This document shows positions 36,577 through 46,019 of a stretch of 64,000 bases of DNA, piece after piece. A program made the position numbers and the translations under genes. Source of the DNA: Branchiostoma lanceolatum (Eukaryota; Chordata; Leptocardii; Amphioxiformes; Branchiostomatidae). Position 1 is the first letter of the stretch, and every line of letters starts with the position of its first letter. The notes under the pieces are model-generated. The model was given only the letters and a program-made list of their open reading frames with translations, had not been told where the DNA came from and did no database searches. The stretch covers positions 29,149,925-29,213,924 of the forward strand of contig NC_089725.1 in NCBI RefSeq assembly GCF_035083965.1, written 5' to 3'.

Positions 36577-39094
36577 CAGTGGCATCATCCACGCAGACCT
36601 GAAACCTGACAACTTCCTCATCAGGTATGAAGACGCACACTGCACATACACATGCACATGCACATACACATGCACATGCACATGAACAAACACACATACA
36701 CACTGTGACACACACATACATGGAAAAGCTGCACCATTGTCATGTCATTCTTGCTGAATTATTATCAGGGCTGTTAAAGTAAACATTCTGAGAAAAGTTA
36801 AAATCTAACCAATGTGGACTAGATACAGCAATGAGAGTGTAGAAAACCAACATTCAAATCATCATGTTGTAAGGTGAAGAAGTTTTATTTATTTTCCTCT
36901 ATCCTCCCACAGGGATGGTTTTGAGGACAAGACGGAGTGTCTGTTCAGCGGAGAGCTGCGGGGTCTGAAGCTGATAGACTTCGGCATCAGTCTGGACATG
37001 GAGCTGTTCCCTCCCAACACCACCTTCCGAGCCAGGAGCAACACCTCGGCCTTCCAGTGCATCGAGATGCAGACCGGCAAGCCATGGTCCTACCAGGTAC
37101 TTATGCAGTAGCCAATACTGTATCTGTATAGCCTGTATAACCGGCCTTTAGTATAACACACCAGCTTCTGTACATGTATCTGTATAGCATATATAACTGG
37201 CCTTCGCATAACACACCACCTTCTGTATCTGTATAGCCCATATGACTGGCCTTCGGCATAACATACCAGCTTCTGTATTTGTATAGCATGTATAACTGGC
37301 CTTCAGCGTAACACACAAGCTTCTGTATCTGTATAGCTGGTATAATTTGCCTTTGGCGTAACACACCAGTGTAACTACCCTTCAGCGTAACACACCAGCT
37401 TCACAGGCACTCAGAGCGGAATCAGTTGGTTATATTACACTGAACAATCTGTCATGCCTAACCTTTGCATATCTAGCAGCAAGTGTTAATACTAGATAAC
37501 AAAATTCTTTGTACACAACCAGGCAGTTAGCCGGTGGGCAATACTGACTGGTTTTACTTCACACTGCCGCTAGGTGTCACTGCTGCAGTGTGAAGAATGT
37601 GGTCCCAAACGTGTCACCTAGCTGCATTGCAAAGTAGTGCAAGTCTGAACTATTATAGTCTCAATAGTTTTTCTTCACAGTTTTTGCCATAACTGGAAGT
37701 GTATCAGGGGGATTCTTAATTGAACTGCCCTCGTAAAACTGGTTTGAGATCCTTTAAGAAGGAATTCTGTGTAACTGCTATTTGTCCTCCCCCCAGGCGG
37801 ACCTGTATGCCATCGTCAGCACCGTCCACTGCATGCTGTTCGGGGAGTACATGAAGGCCTACTACGAGGGAGGCAGGTGGAAAATCACCCAGACACCCAG
37901 AAGGTTGGTACATAGAAAAACTCAAGAAATCTTGACAAAATATAACACAACCATGTCCATTTCAGACATTACATGCTCGACTCTTGGGCAAATACCATCC
38001 TCGGGTTGCTGACGTTTTTTGGCCACATGTCAACGTTGACTTCCTGCCACCCTGCCGAAGGAATTTGGACTTTGGTTGGGAAAGGAGAGGGGTGGCCTCT
38101 GCCTTCCAACACTGTGCCCTGGACACAGTGTATAACAGCCCACTGCCCCGAAGGCCTTAAAAAGGCTATGGGACTACCATTGCACGAACTCTAGTGATTT
38201 CGATATGATGATTATGGTCATGGGACTTCATGGCTTTTCAACCACTCGTCCCGGGAAGGACCCTTCTCTTTTCGATAAGTGTGGCGGGTTCTTTAACATG
38301 TGAATGTCATCCTAGTTAGTTTCCTGGGGCCCCCAAACTCTCTCCTTGCGAATATGAGCACCGGTAAACTGACTAGGCTGACAATCACGCTAACTCTAGA
38401 CCTCCATTGATTGCTTTATAGGCTTACGCTTTACCTGTTCTTACAGAAATCACGACCCCTTCTGGAGGAGGTTTTTCGACAAGTTCCTCTGTCAAACAGA
38501 GGCAGCACGACAAACTGGAAGTGGATCAGGGGGATTCTTGATTGAAGTGCCCTCAGTTTCCTGGGGTCCCAACACTGCCCTCACAAATATAAGCCCTGGT
38601 AAACTAACAGGGATGACACTCACGTTAACTCTAGACCTCCATTGATTGCTTTATAGCCTTACACTTTACCTGTTCTTACAGAAATCAGGACCCCGTCTGG
38701 AGGAGGTTTTTCGACAAGTTCCTCTGTCAAACAGAGGCAGCACTACAAACTGGAAGTGGATCAGGGGGATTCTTGATTGAACTGCCCTCAGTTTCCTGGG
38801 GTCCCAACACTTCCCTCACAAATATAAGCCCTGGTAAACTAACAGGGATGACACTCACGTTAACTCTAGACCTCCATTGGTTGCTTTATAGACTTACACT
38901 TTACCTGTTCTTGCAGAACTCACGACCCCGTCTGGAGGAGGTTTTTCGACACGTTCCTGAATATCCCGAGCTGCGACGAGCTGCCCAGCCTGTCCTACTG
39001 GATCTCCGAGTTCCACCAGTGCTGGGAGGAGAAGAAGAAAACGTTCGACAAGGAAAAATGGGCGCAGTACACCATGTACTTTGAGAAACACTAG
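19474..39094 (+). CDS. BUB1B: MAD3/BUB1-family spindle checkpoint kinase (BUB1/BUBR1-like)
   Basis: Inhibits APC/C-CDC20 until chromosomes attach, at kinetochores and in the checkpoint complex. 28 coding exons, in frame, 1342 aa: 19474-19619, 19821-19880, 20328-20472, 20998-21194, 21491-21654, 21945-22135, 22526-22629, 23036-23077, 23203-23251, 23523-23679, 24976-25135, 25648-25998, 26482-26537, 26972-27079, 27711-27989, 28600-28762, 29227-29317, 29697-29903, 30513-30631, 30997-31106, 32108-32317, 32926-33050, 33595-33681, 34096-34185, 36117-36265, 36913-37096, 37797-37903, 38917-39094. Motifs: KEN box 12-14 (WELSKENVQPLRQGR); TPR domain about 50-200; ABBA FSVFSE 257-262, REN 288-290 where KEN2 is expected, ABBA FSIHVE 323-328; GLEBS EEFQFEELRA about 389-398 for BUB3; coiled coil; QDSH repeats; SPTINTKAAM like the BUB1 CD1; ABBA FTIFDE 762-767; GIEPF; LSPIMENS, the KARD/B56 site; kinase from about 1037 with GSGAFA, Lys1078, HADLKPDN and DFG, so likely active. 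Confidence 0.93.
24024..24975 (+). repeat. Array of decayed copies of the coiled-coil exon
   Basis: Upstream of the real exon 11 (24976-25135) the words CACAGAGCAGCGA-AGAGATGGAAGAGCAG and GCTGCTGGCCCAGCAGAGGC recur at about 24024, 24143, 24218, 24363, 24505, 24646 and 24795, spacing about 75-180 bp. Most keep the AG acceptor. Several contain stops or lose the frame (for example TAA after ATGGAGAAA in the copy at 24218), so I read them as pseudo-exons; the copy at 24796 stays open through the TTAGGG tract but ends in the wrong phase. Confidence 0.8.
24862..24915 (+). repeat. Interstitial telomere-type repeat (TTAGGG)n
   Basis: About eight to nine TTAGGG units in an intron of the checkpoint gene. 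A shorter version (two units) is in the equivalent place of the repeat copy at about 24570, so it spread as part of the exon-copy array and did not arise from a telomere fusion. Confidence 0.85.
25139..25340. repeat. (GT)n-rich tracts between exon copies
   Basis: GTGTGT runs separate exon 11 and the two 42-nt copies, and may have helped misaligned recombination. Confidence 0.7.
25249..25290 (+). CDS. BUB1B: Candidate 42-nt cassette exon, coiled-coil copy 1
   Basis: Bounded by GCATGCAG and GTGTGT, this 42-nt copy of the end of exon 11 reads REMMEQYRQQMLRER in frame, enters and leaves in phase 2, and so could be spliced between exons 11 and 12 without changing the frame. Flanked by (GT)n tracts. 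Use is inferred. Confidence 0.5.
25346..25387 (+). CDS. BUB1B: Candidate 42-nt cassette exon, coiled-coil copy 2
   Basis: Bounded by CATGCAG and GTACAA, again 42 nt and phase 2 to phase 2, reading SQMMEQCRQQMIREG. It is a second tandem copy of the exon 11 tail. Use is inferred. Confidence 0.5.
25742..25970 (+). repeat. BUB1B: Coding repeat: QDSH peptide array
   Basis: Inside exon 12 an 18-21 bp unit around CAGGACAGTCATGC recurs, giving about a dozen D-S-H or near-D-S-H steps (MQDSHTMQDSHAAQNSHTLQ and further). The frame stays open throughout. No comparable array is known to me in vertebrate BUB1 or BUBR1. Confidence 0.85.
26021..26111. mobile_element. Palindromic TGGCCTGG MITE, 9-bp TSD
   Basis: Arms TGGCCTGGAATCCAAACCTA and complement fold around a short loop. 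Flanks GCAAGATCG (26012-26020) and GCAAGATTG (26112-26120) differ at one base. Confidence 0.75.
27161..27304. mobile_element. MITE with CCTCTACCAGGCTCCGTGGA ends
   Basis: The left end CCTCTACCAGGCTCCGTGGA and right end TCCACGGAGCCTGGTAGAGG are exact inverses. Related members at 41852-42048, about 45326-45490 and 50565-50830 share the inner words AAATAGTAGAAAT-GGCCAAATAGA. Confidence 0.75.
27305..27710. other. Checkpoint-gene intron remainder
   Basis: Nothing recognised apart from the acceptor of exon 15 at 27710. Confidence 0.3.
30702..30920. repeat. Two-copy tandem repeat, period about 110 bp
   Basis: GCTCTTTCATAAGCAAATGA starts near 30717 and again near 30827, followed both times by GATCCCTTTTTGATAGTCCT. 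Confidence 0.75.
31467..31954. mobile_element. hAT-like non-autonomous element
   Basis: Ends CAGGGTGCGAAATAC and GTATTTCGCACCCTG are perfect inverses of a typical hAT form; inside, GGTTGCACGTTGCACAGTGC and GCAACATGGGCAACC extend the symmetry. No transposase frame; target duplication unclear (TCATG shared). Confidence 0.65.
32802..32841. repeat. 18-bp perfect inverted repeat
   Basis: TTGTTCCATTCACCAACA and its exact complement separated by 4 bp, 85 bp before exon 22. Another inverted pair (CAAGGTGGGTGTTGATCAGT and its complement) lies at about 32387-32455. Confidence 0.7.
33293..33530. repeat. Dispersed repeat, inverted copy
   Basis: Inverse of 9060-9245: TGTCTGTGTG tract, then ACTCAAGAACCC and AAGGTCAAGGTCGA. 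Four short tandem copies of AAACGGAGATAT precede it. Confidence 0.6.
34623..36044 (-). mobile_element. Young 5'-truncated LINE
   Basis: One uninterrupted minus-strand frame (36042-34753, 429 residues) holds most of a reverse transcriptase: HRTIALISHVSKVLLRIL, MAFIDYKKAFDSV, GVRQGCLLSPMCFNFY, LRFADDIALIA (the FADD catalytic box), FKYLGSTLEQ, YGCEAWTLHARD. The 3' tail is (GGTAAA)n in element sense at about 34622-34640. Target duplication GTAGTATTTCT at 34612-34622 and 36045-36055. The open frame and 11-bp duplication imply recent insertion into the intron before the catalytic-loop exon. Clade not assigned. Confidence 0.9.
36337..36766 (+). repeat. Partial copies of the kinase catalytic-loop exon
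   Basis: Exon 25 (36117-36265) ends HIIHADLKPDNFLIR then GTATGA. Copies of its end follow at about 36337-36375, 36431-36489, 36580-36624 and 36722-36768, separated by (CA)n tracts. The copy at 36580-36624 has CAACAG before it and GTATGA after it, is 45 nt, phase 2 to phase 2, and reads SGIIHADLKPDNFLIR. The copy ending 36488 reads LHCCHIQTDLKPDNFLIR with the HxD motif altered. Confidence 0.8.
37115..37405. repeat. Minisatellite, unit about 55-60 bp
   Basis: Five to six units of the type CTGTATCTGTATAGC-TATAACTGGCCTTC-GTAACACACCAGCTT. A single related unit is at about 60843-60895 in the GPR143-like gene. Confidence 0.75.
37406..37796. other. Intron with a low-copy repeat
   Basis: CACACTGCCGCTAGGTGTCACTGC near 37561 resembles CACACTGCAGCTAGGTGTCG near 28403, so both are pieces of one interspersed repeat. 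GAAGTGTATCAGGGGGATTC near 37697 belongs to the 235-bp repeat further on. Confidence 0.4.
38447..39094 (+). repeat. 235-bp tandem array carrying copies of the last exon start
   Basis: The acceptor and first codons of the last exon occur at 38447, 38682 and 38917, exactly 235 bp apart. All read HDP/QDP-WRRFFD after AG. The first two continue KFLCQTEAARQTG in an open frame to a possible donor CCTG|GTAAAC; only the third continues as the conserved FLNIPSCDELPSL end. Near-identity of the units implies a recent expansion. Confidence 0.85.
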
Positions 39095-40250
39095 TTATTG
39101 TCTTTTTTCTAGTCTGGAATGTGGGTAGTTGTTAGCATAGCATTTGATACAAGTCATCTCCCCAATGATTATGTATATATAATGTTAAGGACAGAATTAT
39201 ATCTACATTTCTTATTTTGTGTCTATTCTGTGTTGCCTCAAAGTTTGCAACTTAGGGCTCATATGTATGACTCAATGGTGTGACTGTATTTTTTTTCCTT
39301 CAATTTTTTGGGTTATTACCAGTATTTTCGTACAATACATGAATGTAATCCCTAAATGTACAATCTCAATTTGGGCAGATCTTATAAATAGAGCCTTTTA
39401 CTATTACGGTGAGAAGCTAGTGTAAAAGATGAAGAGCATTATTGTGATCTTTCCTCACGCAGATCAGGAAATCTACACATTTTTGTAACTTGCTTATTAT
39501 ATTCCTTCTTATATTTAGTAGTCGTAGAGTTTGTTTAGATAGAACTTACCTCAATGTGTAGTTTGTTTGTTTGTTTCTTCCTTTGTATTTTTGTCAAACA
39601 CCCTAACCAATCAATATGCAGTTGAATGTGCTCAGGAAAGCTGAGGATATAAAGCAATACAGATCTTCACTGTACAGCACAGTTTGATTCTTGCAATACT
39701 GACTATGTGTCCAGTAACCTCATGCATGTCTTATGTATGTGTATAGTCTTAGTTACCATTGTTCGAAATCCTGTGAAAGAGTTGTATTGTCCCTCATCAA
39801 TCAACCAGGCAAAACAATTTACAGAAAAATGATACTTTAATTACCGATAGATGCTTGCTCTATTCTGAGAACTTTCAAGGGACAAATGATGAGAATTGTG
39901 GTGACAACTTTTCCTTTAAGTCTACTGAGCTCACTGCTGGTGTTCCTTTTTTGTCTGTCTCCTTTGCCTTTCTGTCAAATTGCTTACTGTGTAACTAACC
40001 TTTTTTCACCGTCCTCCGGAAGTAAATTGTCCTTCCTCCTTATTTGTCCATCTCTTTGTATTGTACTTCACACTGATATTTCAAGTATTATTGTAATGCT
40101 GAATATGACATGACTTAGATAGACATCTAGCTGTCACACTGCAGTTCAGACACACATGATAAGTATGTTTTAAGTTGTATGTTTTCTATCTTAATGATGT
40201 ACTGTATAAAGTGTCCCAGTAGTGCTTCAACTCTACCTAGATACAATAAA
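39095..40250 (+). other. 3' UTR of the checkpoint kinase
   Basis: No other exon is seen from the TAG stop to AATAAA at 40245-40250. The length (about 1.1 kb) is inferred from that signal. Confidence 0.55.
40245..40250 (+). terminator. Poly(A) signal, checkpoint kinase
   Basis: AATAAA followed by a GT/T-rich stretch (GTGTATTTTATATC). Confidence 0.5.
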
Positions 40251-40352
40251 GTGTATTTTATATCTAGCTTCTTCAGTGGTATTTTTTACGATCATTTAGA
40301 ACCACAAGGTCCACTTATGCAACGAGCTCTGCTGTGCATAAACATGGTGTTT

Positions 40353-41391
40353 TTTTTTTGTTTCTTTAACATAATCTTTATTCATTTTTGAAAAAAAAGA
40401 CACAACAATACAATGTGGATATACAAAAAGCAACCTAAGCCAGGAAAGACAATTTGCATTTTCCCAACTAAATTAATTTTAACAGTGCATAACCAATGTG
40501 TCCCCACTTTAACAAGTGTTTCTCAATCTTCTGTAAGTTTTGGGCAATGATGTACTCAACTTTGTAATAATAGTGTACATAGGCTAAAAAGCCATCTATT
40601 GTAGGAATTTTTAAATGTCTACATTTAAAGATATACACCTTGGCAATTAGTAACAATGTGTTCAGAATGATAGGATAGCCTAATGAACCAAATAAAATAA
40701 TTTTACTTGTAAATCTAAATTCCACGTTCATATGCTTTCTGATCCAGCTTTCTACATCCCCCCAAAATTTTACAAGATAAGAACATTGACAAAAGATGTG
40801 GACGGGAGTTTCCTCCTCAGTCTTACAATAAGAACAAAGTGTATTTTCTGATAATTTCCATTTATAAAGCTTATTCTTAAGAGCAAGAAAATTATGCAAC
40901 AACTTAAATTGAAAGGATCTTAAATAGGAGTCAATAGTTGTTTTATAGGTCAGACTGTAAACTACATCCCATTGTATCTGGTCATTAAACAATTCTATCC
41001 AATATTCCTGGGCTTTACAATGGAAGTCAACACATTTCCTTTCAACTAAGTAAAAACGGTACAATTCCTTGTTTATCTTAAGTCCTTTTACCCACTTGGA
41101 ATATTTTGTAACAGGCATAATAGCTGTTTCACATAGAGAAATACCTTGAATACTTTGTTTCCATTTAAAGGGAATACTGGATAACAATTGTATGAATTTA
41201 AGCTCATCACAAATTCTTCCATATTTACCAATAAATGATCTGTATGTCATAAAGTATCCATCCATGTTCAATAAATCATTAACAAACAAAATTCCTCTTT
41301 GGCTAAAGGTTTCCCAGAAAAAAGGTAGTCCATCAATAAGTATATTGGAATTGAACCAGAGAAATTGTCTCAAGTATTCAGACATATCCTG
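40353..41391 (-). mobile_element. Young 5'-truncated L1-type LINE
   Basis: A minus-strand frame 41385-40468 (305 residues) is open to the truncated edge and has the C-terminal pattern of L1/Tx1-like ORF2: FLWFNSN, RGILFVNDLLNMDG, FQFKLLHNFLALKNKLYKW, LCSYCKTEEETPVHIFCQC (zinc-knuckle-like). AATAAA and a poly-A end are at the 3' side (40351-40385 as poly-T on +). ATAAACATGGTGTTT at 40338-40352 and 41392-41406 is a 15-bp target duplication. Confidence 0.9.
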
Positions 41392-41462
41392 ATAAACATG
41401 GTGTTTACTATAGTCCTGAAAAAATAAATAAGCTCTGCAGCATTAGAAACTTACAAGCATGC

Positions 41463-41606
41463 AGCCTGGGTGCCAGACTGTTTCCAGGGCCTTCACAGGC
41501 TAGTTCCTCTGCTCTCTGGCCAACATGCCCCCAGGGAAATTTAGACTCAACCACCTGTTGCTCAGGGTCTAGCTTGTGTAGGCCCTGGAAACAGTCTGGT
41601 ATCAAG
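41463..41606. mobile_element. Palindromic AGCCTGGGTGCCAGAC element
   Basis: AGACTGTTTCCAGGGCCT and AGGCCCTGGAAACAGTCT are inverted with CCAACATGCCCCCAGGGAAA between. Flanking ACAAGCATG and ACAAGCACT are an uncertain target duplication. The same inner words occur at 51500-51850. Confidence 0.55.
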
Positions 41607-41851
41607 ACTAGACAAGCACTTTGTATATTGGTGTAAAGTTAGGAAAAAGCTTGACAGAGTCTGCAATGGAGGCTATGCAACTCTGGGGGTTAACTGTTTA
41701 TCCAGGGCGTTTATCTTAAAATCTCGAATGGGAAAGACATGCCTTCCTACGTGTGGGGTACAAGCAGGTTACGTACATACTGTTCCTGCTATCAAACATG
41801 ATATGGGCTGACCAGGCTTGATCTGTAGCATGTGCCTGAGGGGTGGCATGC

Positions 41852-42048
41852 TGGTAGCCTCTACCAGAGAGGCTGGAAAGAGTAGAGATTGGCCAAGTAG
41901 ACGGATAACATGCCAGATGAGTTCTAGTCCGCTATAGGAGTACAGTTTGCCGCTCCCTAGGTCGTAAACTGTACTCCCTGGCCTGCTTTCTGTCTATTTG
42001 GCCGATTTCTACTCTTTCTAGTGACCTGTGGAGCCTGGTAGAGGCTAG
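41852..42048. mobile_element. MITE with CCTCTACCAG ends
   Basis: Ends GCCTCTACCAGAGAGGCTGG and GGAGCCTGGTAGAGGC with inner inverted words TAGAGATTGGCCAAGTAGA / TCTATTTGGCCGATTTCTAC and GGAGTACAGTTT / AAACTGTACTCC. Confidence 0.65.
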
Positions 42049-42815
42049 TATGCCGTGACCACTTCTCCCACATGGTCATTGATTGAAACCAGCCGTAAAG
42101 AGGGAGTTGTAAAACCTTACAGTTACACAAGTCAACGGAAGGTTAACGTTACTAGTCTGGGTACCATCCTCCGTTCTTTACAAAGGGTCAATTGTTGTGC
42201 CTACTTAATTTGGCCGAAGTTGTTATTTTGCCGTTTGGTCAACGTTTCTATCTGGTTTAAATGGAAATGCTGATGGCTTGAAAACGCGATTTTGACATTT
42301 CCAGGATTGCCTATGATATACAGTACTTAGAATTTGGTCTGTGAACAACGTTGGGAAGATAGACTAGCTAAGATAATGGAAAAGGATAGGCCATCTCACC
42401 TGTTGCTCTATCTTAGAATAGGGTACATTTGTTGTAACTGTGGTTCAATGGCTGGGTTCGATTCCCTGGAGCCAGGAGACTACTACTCGCACTTATGCCC
42501 AAAGTGGAGAAAAGTCGTGTATCCCAAGATATCAAAGAATGAGGAGTGTCATATGTAACCACCCCCGACCATTCGGGTTTCTACGCTACGGTACGGAGTT
42601 CGAGAATCTTCCTTTCATTCATCCAGACTTGCGTTTTGAAAAACGGTAAATCGTGTTAGATTTGGTTATGATCACCAGTGCATTCCGAAGTATCGTGGGA
42701 ATGGTAGCTGAAAATCATTCGATATCCTAGAATAAACTCCGGTTGAGGCAAGAGTCGGCCTCGCATTAAAAACAACGTAAGACGTGTTTGATCCCACGGC
42801 GCCATCACTAGTGTA

Positions 42816-43346
42816 CGAGGGGTGATCAATAAGTTCTCGGCCTCACCCAGAAATAAGGTGCACAACTCACAGTTCGGCGTGGCATAATTATGTAGTATAA
42901 CGTCTTTTGGCAATATCCACCAAATTCCAAATTATTGTGGTCATCACTTTCCAGTCGACGTCCATTCAAAAATCAGTAGGTAAGTGGCGAGAAAAACAGG
43001 TTGAACTGTGATCAGAGCTGAGTGAGTCGACCTCCTGATGTCATGAATCGGCATAAAATCTTCAACATTGTCAAAATATTTCCTGAACATTCCCCTCTTA
43101 CTTCAACTAAAAAGAAGCGGGTCATACAATCTGACTTTCATGAAAGCAAGTTGGCCCGCACACCTCATGTCACAGCTCAATTGACCGTGTCTTAATCCTA
43201 CTGGGTGTCGCCTGCAAAGTAATGATCACAATGATTTGAATTTTGGTAGACATTCATAAAAGCCTTTATAGTTTAAGATTATTCCCAGATATCTAAGTTG
43301 TGCACCTTATTTCTGGGTGAGGCCGAGGACTTATTGACCACCAGTG
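42816..43346. mobile_element. Mariner/Tc1-like non-autonomous element
   Basis: After a TA dinucleotide the left end CGAGGGGTGATCAATAAGTT runs into CTCGGCCTCACCCAGAAATA; the right side carries the inverse TATTTCTGGGTGAGGCCGAG and GACTTATTGACCACC before TA. Length about 531 bp and no transposase frame. It has split one unit of the GATCACCAGTGTATTCTCAAG repeat (compare 44755 and 45118). Confidence 0.75.
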
Positions 43347-44579
43347 TATTCTGAAGTATCGTGTGAACAGTTGGATTCAGCACGCTTGTTTCTTGATCTC
43401 AGGGCGGGGGTGGACGGTGGTTTTAGCTGCCATTTTTTTTCTGTAGTTACAAAGCATACGTGAAGATTTCTTTGAGTGCTTTGTCAATTCGATCGGCCGC
43501 AGGGACGCCGGTGAGAGGGGGACTTTCTACAGAGCAATTATCTCGATGTTTGACAAGTACGTGCAAATATCTAACGGATAGCTATGGACTTGTTAAAGAT
43601 TTCCTTGAACAAGTAGACATCGGCTTAAAAGCTTAAAATTGATACATGTATTTTCTGTTAAAAAAGTGCATTCTTAAGCGCCATAGTAACGCCTAACCAC
43701 CCCTATATCGAAATGGCCCGCTCCTGAGAGGTGTCCGCCCACAAAGGCATCTACAATTACTCCTCATGCGCACGTCACACGGTCTCTTTTGACCTCCGTG
43801 TTTCGAGGAACAAAGACACGACAACTGACTCCCAGGTAAGGACTTAGCTTAGCATTATCAATATCATTGGGTAGGCCGACTACTCTCTCTTCGCACCGGC
43901 GCTAACTCATGTGACCTCAATACGATAATTGCCCCATGTGCGGCCATAGGACTGTAGGTTTTGAACCACTCACGCCGGGAACGACTCCTACTCTTTTCGA
44001 TAAGCGCGGTGGGTTCTTTAACGTGCTCGAGGTGTGGCTCTCCTCAAACACCGGACCTCCATTTCAAACGTCCCATCCGCGGGACGCGTACCGAAGCTCA
44101 TTTACACCTGAGTGAAGCGAGGCCGAAGTCGTGTAAAGTGCCTTTCCCAAGGGCACAGCATCGGGGCGTATCGGTGGTTACGAACCCGGGCCTCTCGGTT
44201 GTGGGCGAAACACCCCACCGATTGCGCCACACGATGCCACATCGTTCAATCTTTATATTGTTGCTAAAATTTCGTATATAAGGTTCTGAATTTGTAGTGC
44301 TTACTTGACGTTGCCGGCATACCATTGTCGTTTTGGAATTTGGTACACCTTTCTATTTCAAGGATTTTGCTGCACTTGGAACACCAAGCACTGATGGCTT
44401 AAACTCAAAGAAGGCAAATTTGAAACGTCCTGGATTGACTATGAGATAGTTGGTATTTTTTTTCTGTCGGCAATTTGGGCAGGTAGTTTGCTGAAGTTAA
44501 GAAATTTCACGGTGCAAAGGTTCGATCAGTTCACCTGTTGCGCTACTGAGTAAAGGCCTCAGGCTCATCGTTTCTGAAT

Positions 44580-45245
44580 AGAAATCAAGCGGATTTTCGA
44601 ACTCTGTAGGATCTGTACCCTAATAGCCGGGGATGGTTGCAAGTGACACTCCTTATTTCATTCTTCAATATCTTGGGTTAAAATTATTTTTTTCGTTTTT
44701 TTTCAAGAGTCAGGCCTCGCATTGAAAGAAAAGAAAACGTAAAACGTGTTAGATCCCATGACGATCACCAGTGTATTCTCAAGTATCGTGGGAATAGTTG
44801 GATTCAGTACGCCGATTTTGTTTCTTGGGGCGGGGCCTGTGCCGGACGGTGTTTTTCGTTGAAAGCGTGTCGAGTTCTTACTGGGGGAGGCCACATACGC
44901 GGTACAGAGTTTAGCCTGGATCTATCTTTGATTAGTATAGGGCGCGAGCTCTGTCCTGTAGGGTTGGAACTTGAAACCCAAATAGTCGGGAATGGTTAAA
45001 AGTGACACCCCCTATTCTTTTGTATCTTCAATGGAATAAAATGATTTTCTCCGGTTTTGGCAAGAGTCGGCCTCGCATTAAAAAAAAAAAACACATGTAA
45101 AACATGTTGTATCTCATGACGATTACGAGTGTATTCTCAAGTATCGTGGGAATAGTTGGATTCAGTACGCCGATTTTGTTTCTTGGGGCGGGGCCTGTGT
45201 CGAACGGTGTTTTCTTACCGGGGGAGGCCGCATACGTATATACGT
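44580..45245. repeat. Two-copy tandem repeat, period about 360 bp
   Basis: CATGACGATCACCAGTGTAT, CAAGTATCGTGGGAATAGTT and TTCTTGGGGCGGGGCCTGTG appear at about 44756-44830 and 45115-45200. More diverged units lie at about 42650-42815 and 43341-43440, the first pair split by the mariner-like element. Confidence 0.75.
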
Positions 45246-45284
45246 TAGAGTTGGCACCATGTCTCTCTTACTAGTCTTAGCCTG

Positions 45285-45676
45285 GATACCAGACCACCGC
45301 GCTACAGTCGCTAATCCTTCTAGCCTTTACCAGGCCCCGTGGATCGCTGAGAAAATAGTAGAAATTGGCCAAATAGAGTGAATTGTATGAAGGGAGTCGG
45401 CTACGGAGAGAGGATATGCAATCTTCAAGTGAAACTCTGGCAAATATGATTCTCCCTATCGCCGGCGTAGCTTGTCTGGTAGAGACTAAATCCTTCGTCC
45501 AGGGAAGCAACTTGCTCGCCACCACAGTAACACAGGGCCCCTATCATCTCTAGCGCGATAGATATCAGAGATCGGGTGCCAAGAGAGACCGGTTGCAAAC
45601 TCTGTATCACGTATGATGTTCTCCCCCAGTCAAAAAGGGGTTATCGCCTAGCGCGAAAGGTCTGGTATCCAGGCTA
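45285..45676. mobile_element. Composite inverted element with TAGCCTGG ends
   Basis: TAGCCTGGATACCAGACC at the left and GGTCTGGTATCCAGGCTA at the right are inverses. A CCTCTACCAG-family MITE piece is nested at about 45326-45490. A further TAGCCTGGGTACCAGACC, inverted, is at about 45962. Confidence 0.6.
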
Positions 45677-46019
45677 GGTCTCTCTTGGCACCTACATTTA
45701 TGCAAGCAACAAGAAGCGAAAGGAAGCCGAAAGTACTAGAGTATACTTTAGTTTATATGTACATTTGTATGTACATTTATATGTATATGATTGTTAACAT
45801 GTGACCTGTTCTTAGCCCATTGGGGAAAAATGTACAGTAAAGGTATTTATTCATTCAATATCTATCACCCCGCGCGAGAGATAATTAAGGGGCCATGTCC
45901 TAACTCCAGTGGCGGGGAAACTTGCTTCCCCAACCGAAGAGAGTAGCGACTGTAGCGCGGTGGTCTGGTACCCAGGCTAGTATCAATTTCGCCGGCGCAG
46001 ATTTAAACCTCCTTGGTCG

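Noticed and set aside
37115-37405. CRISPR-like array
   Set aside because: Units are contiguous minisatellite copies without unique spacers, in a eukaryotic intron.
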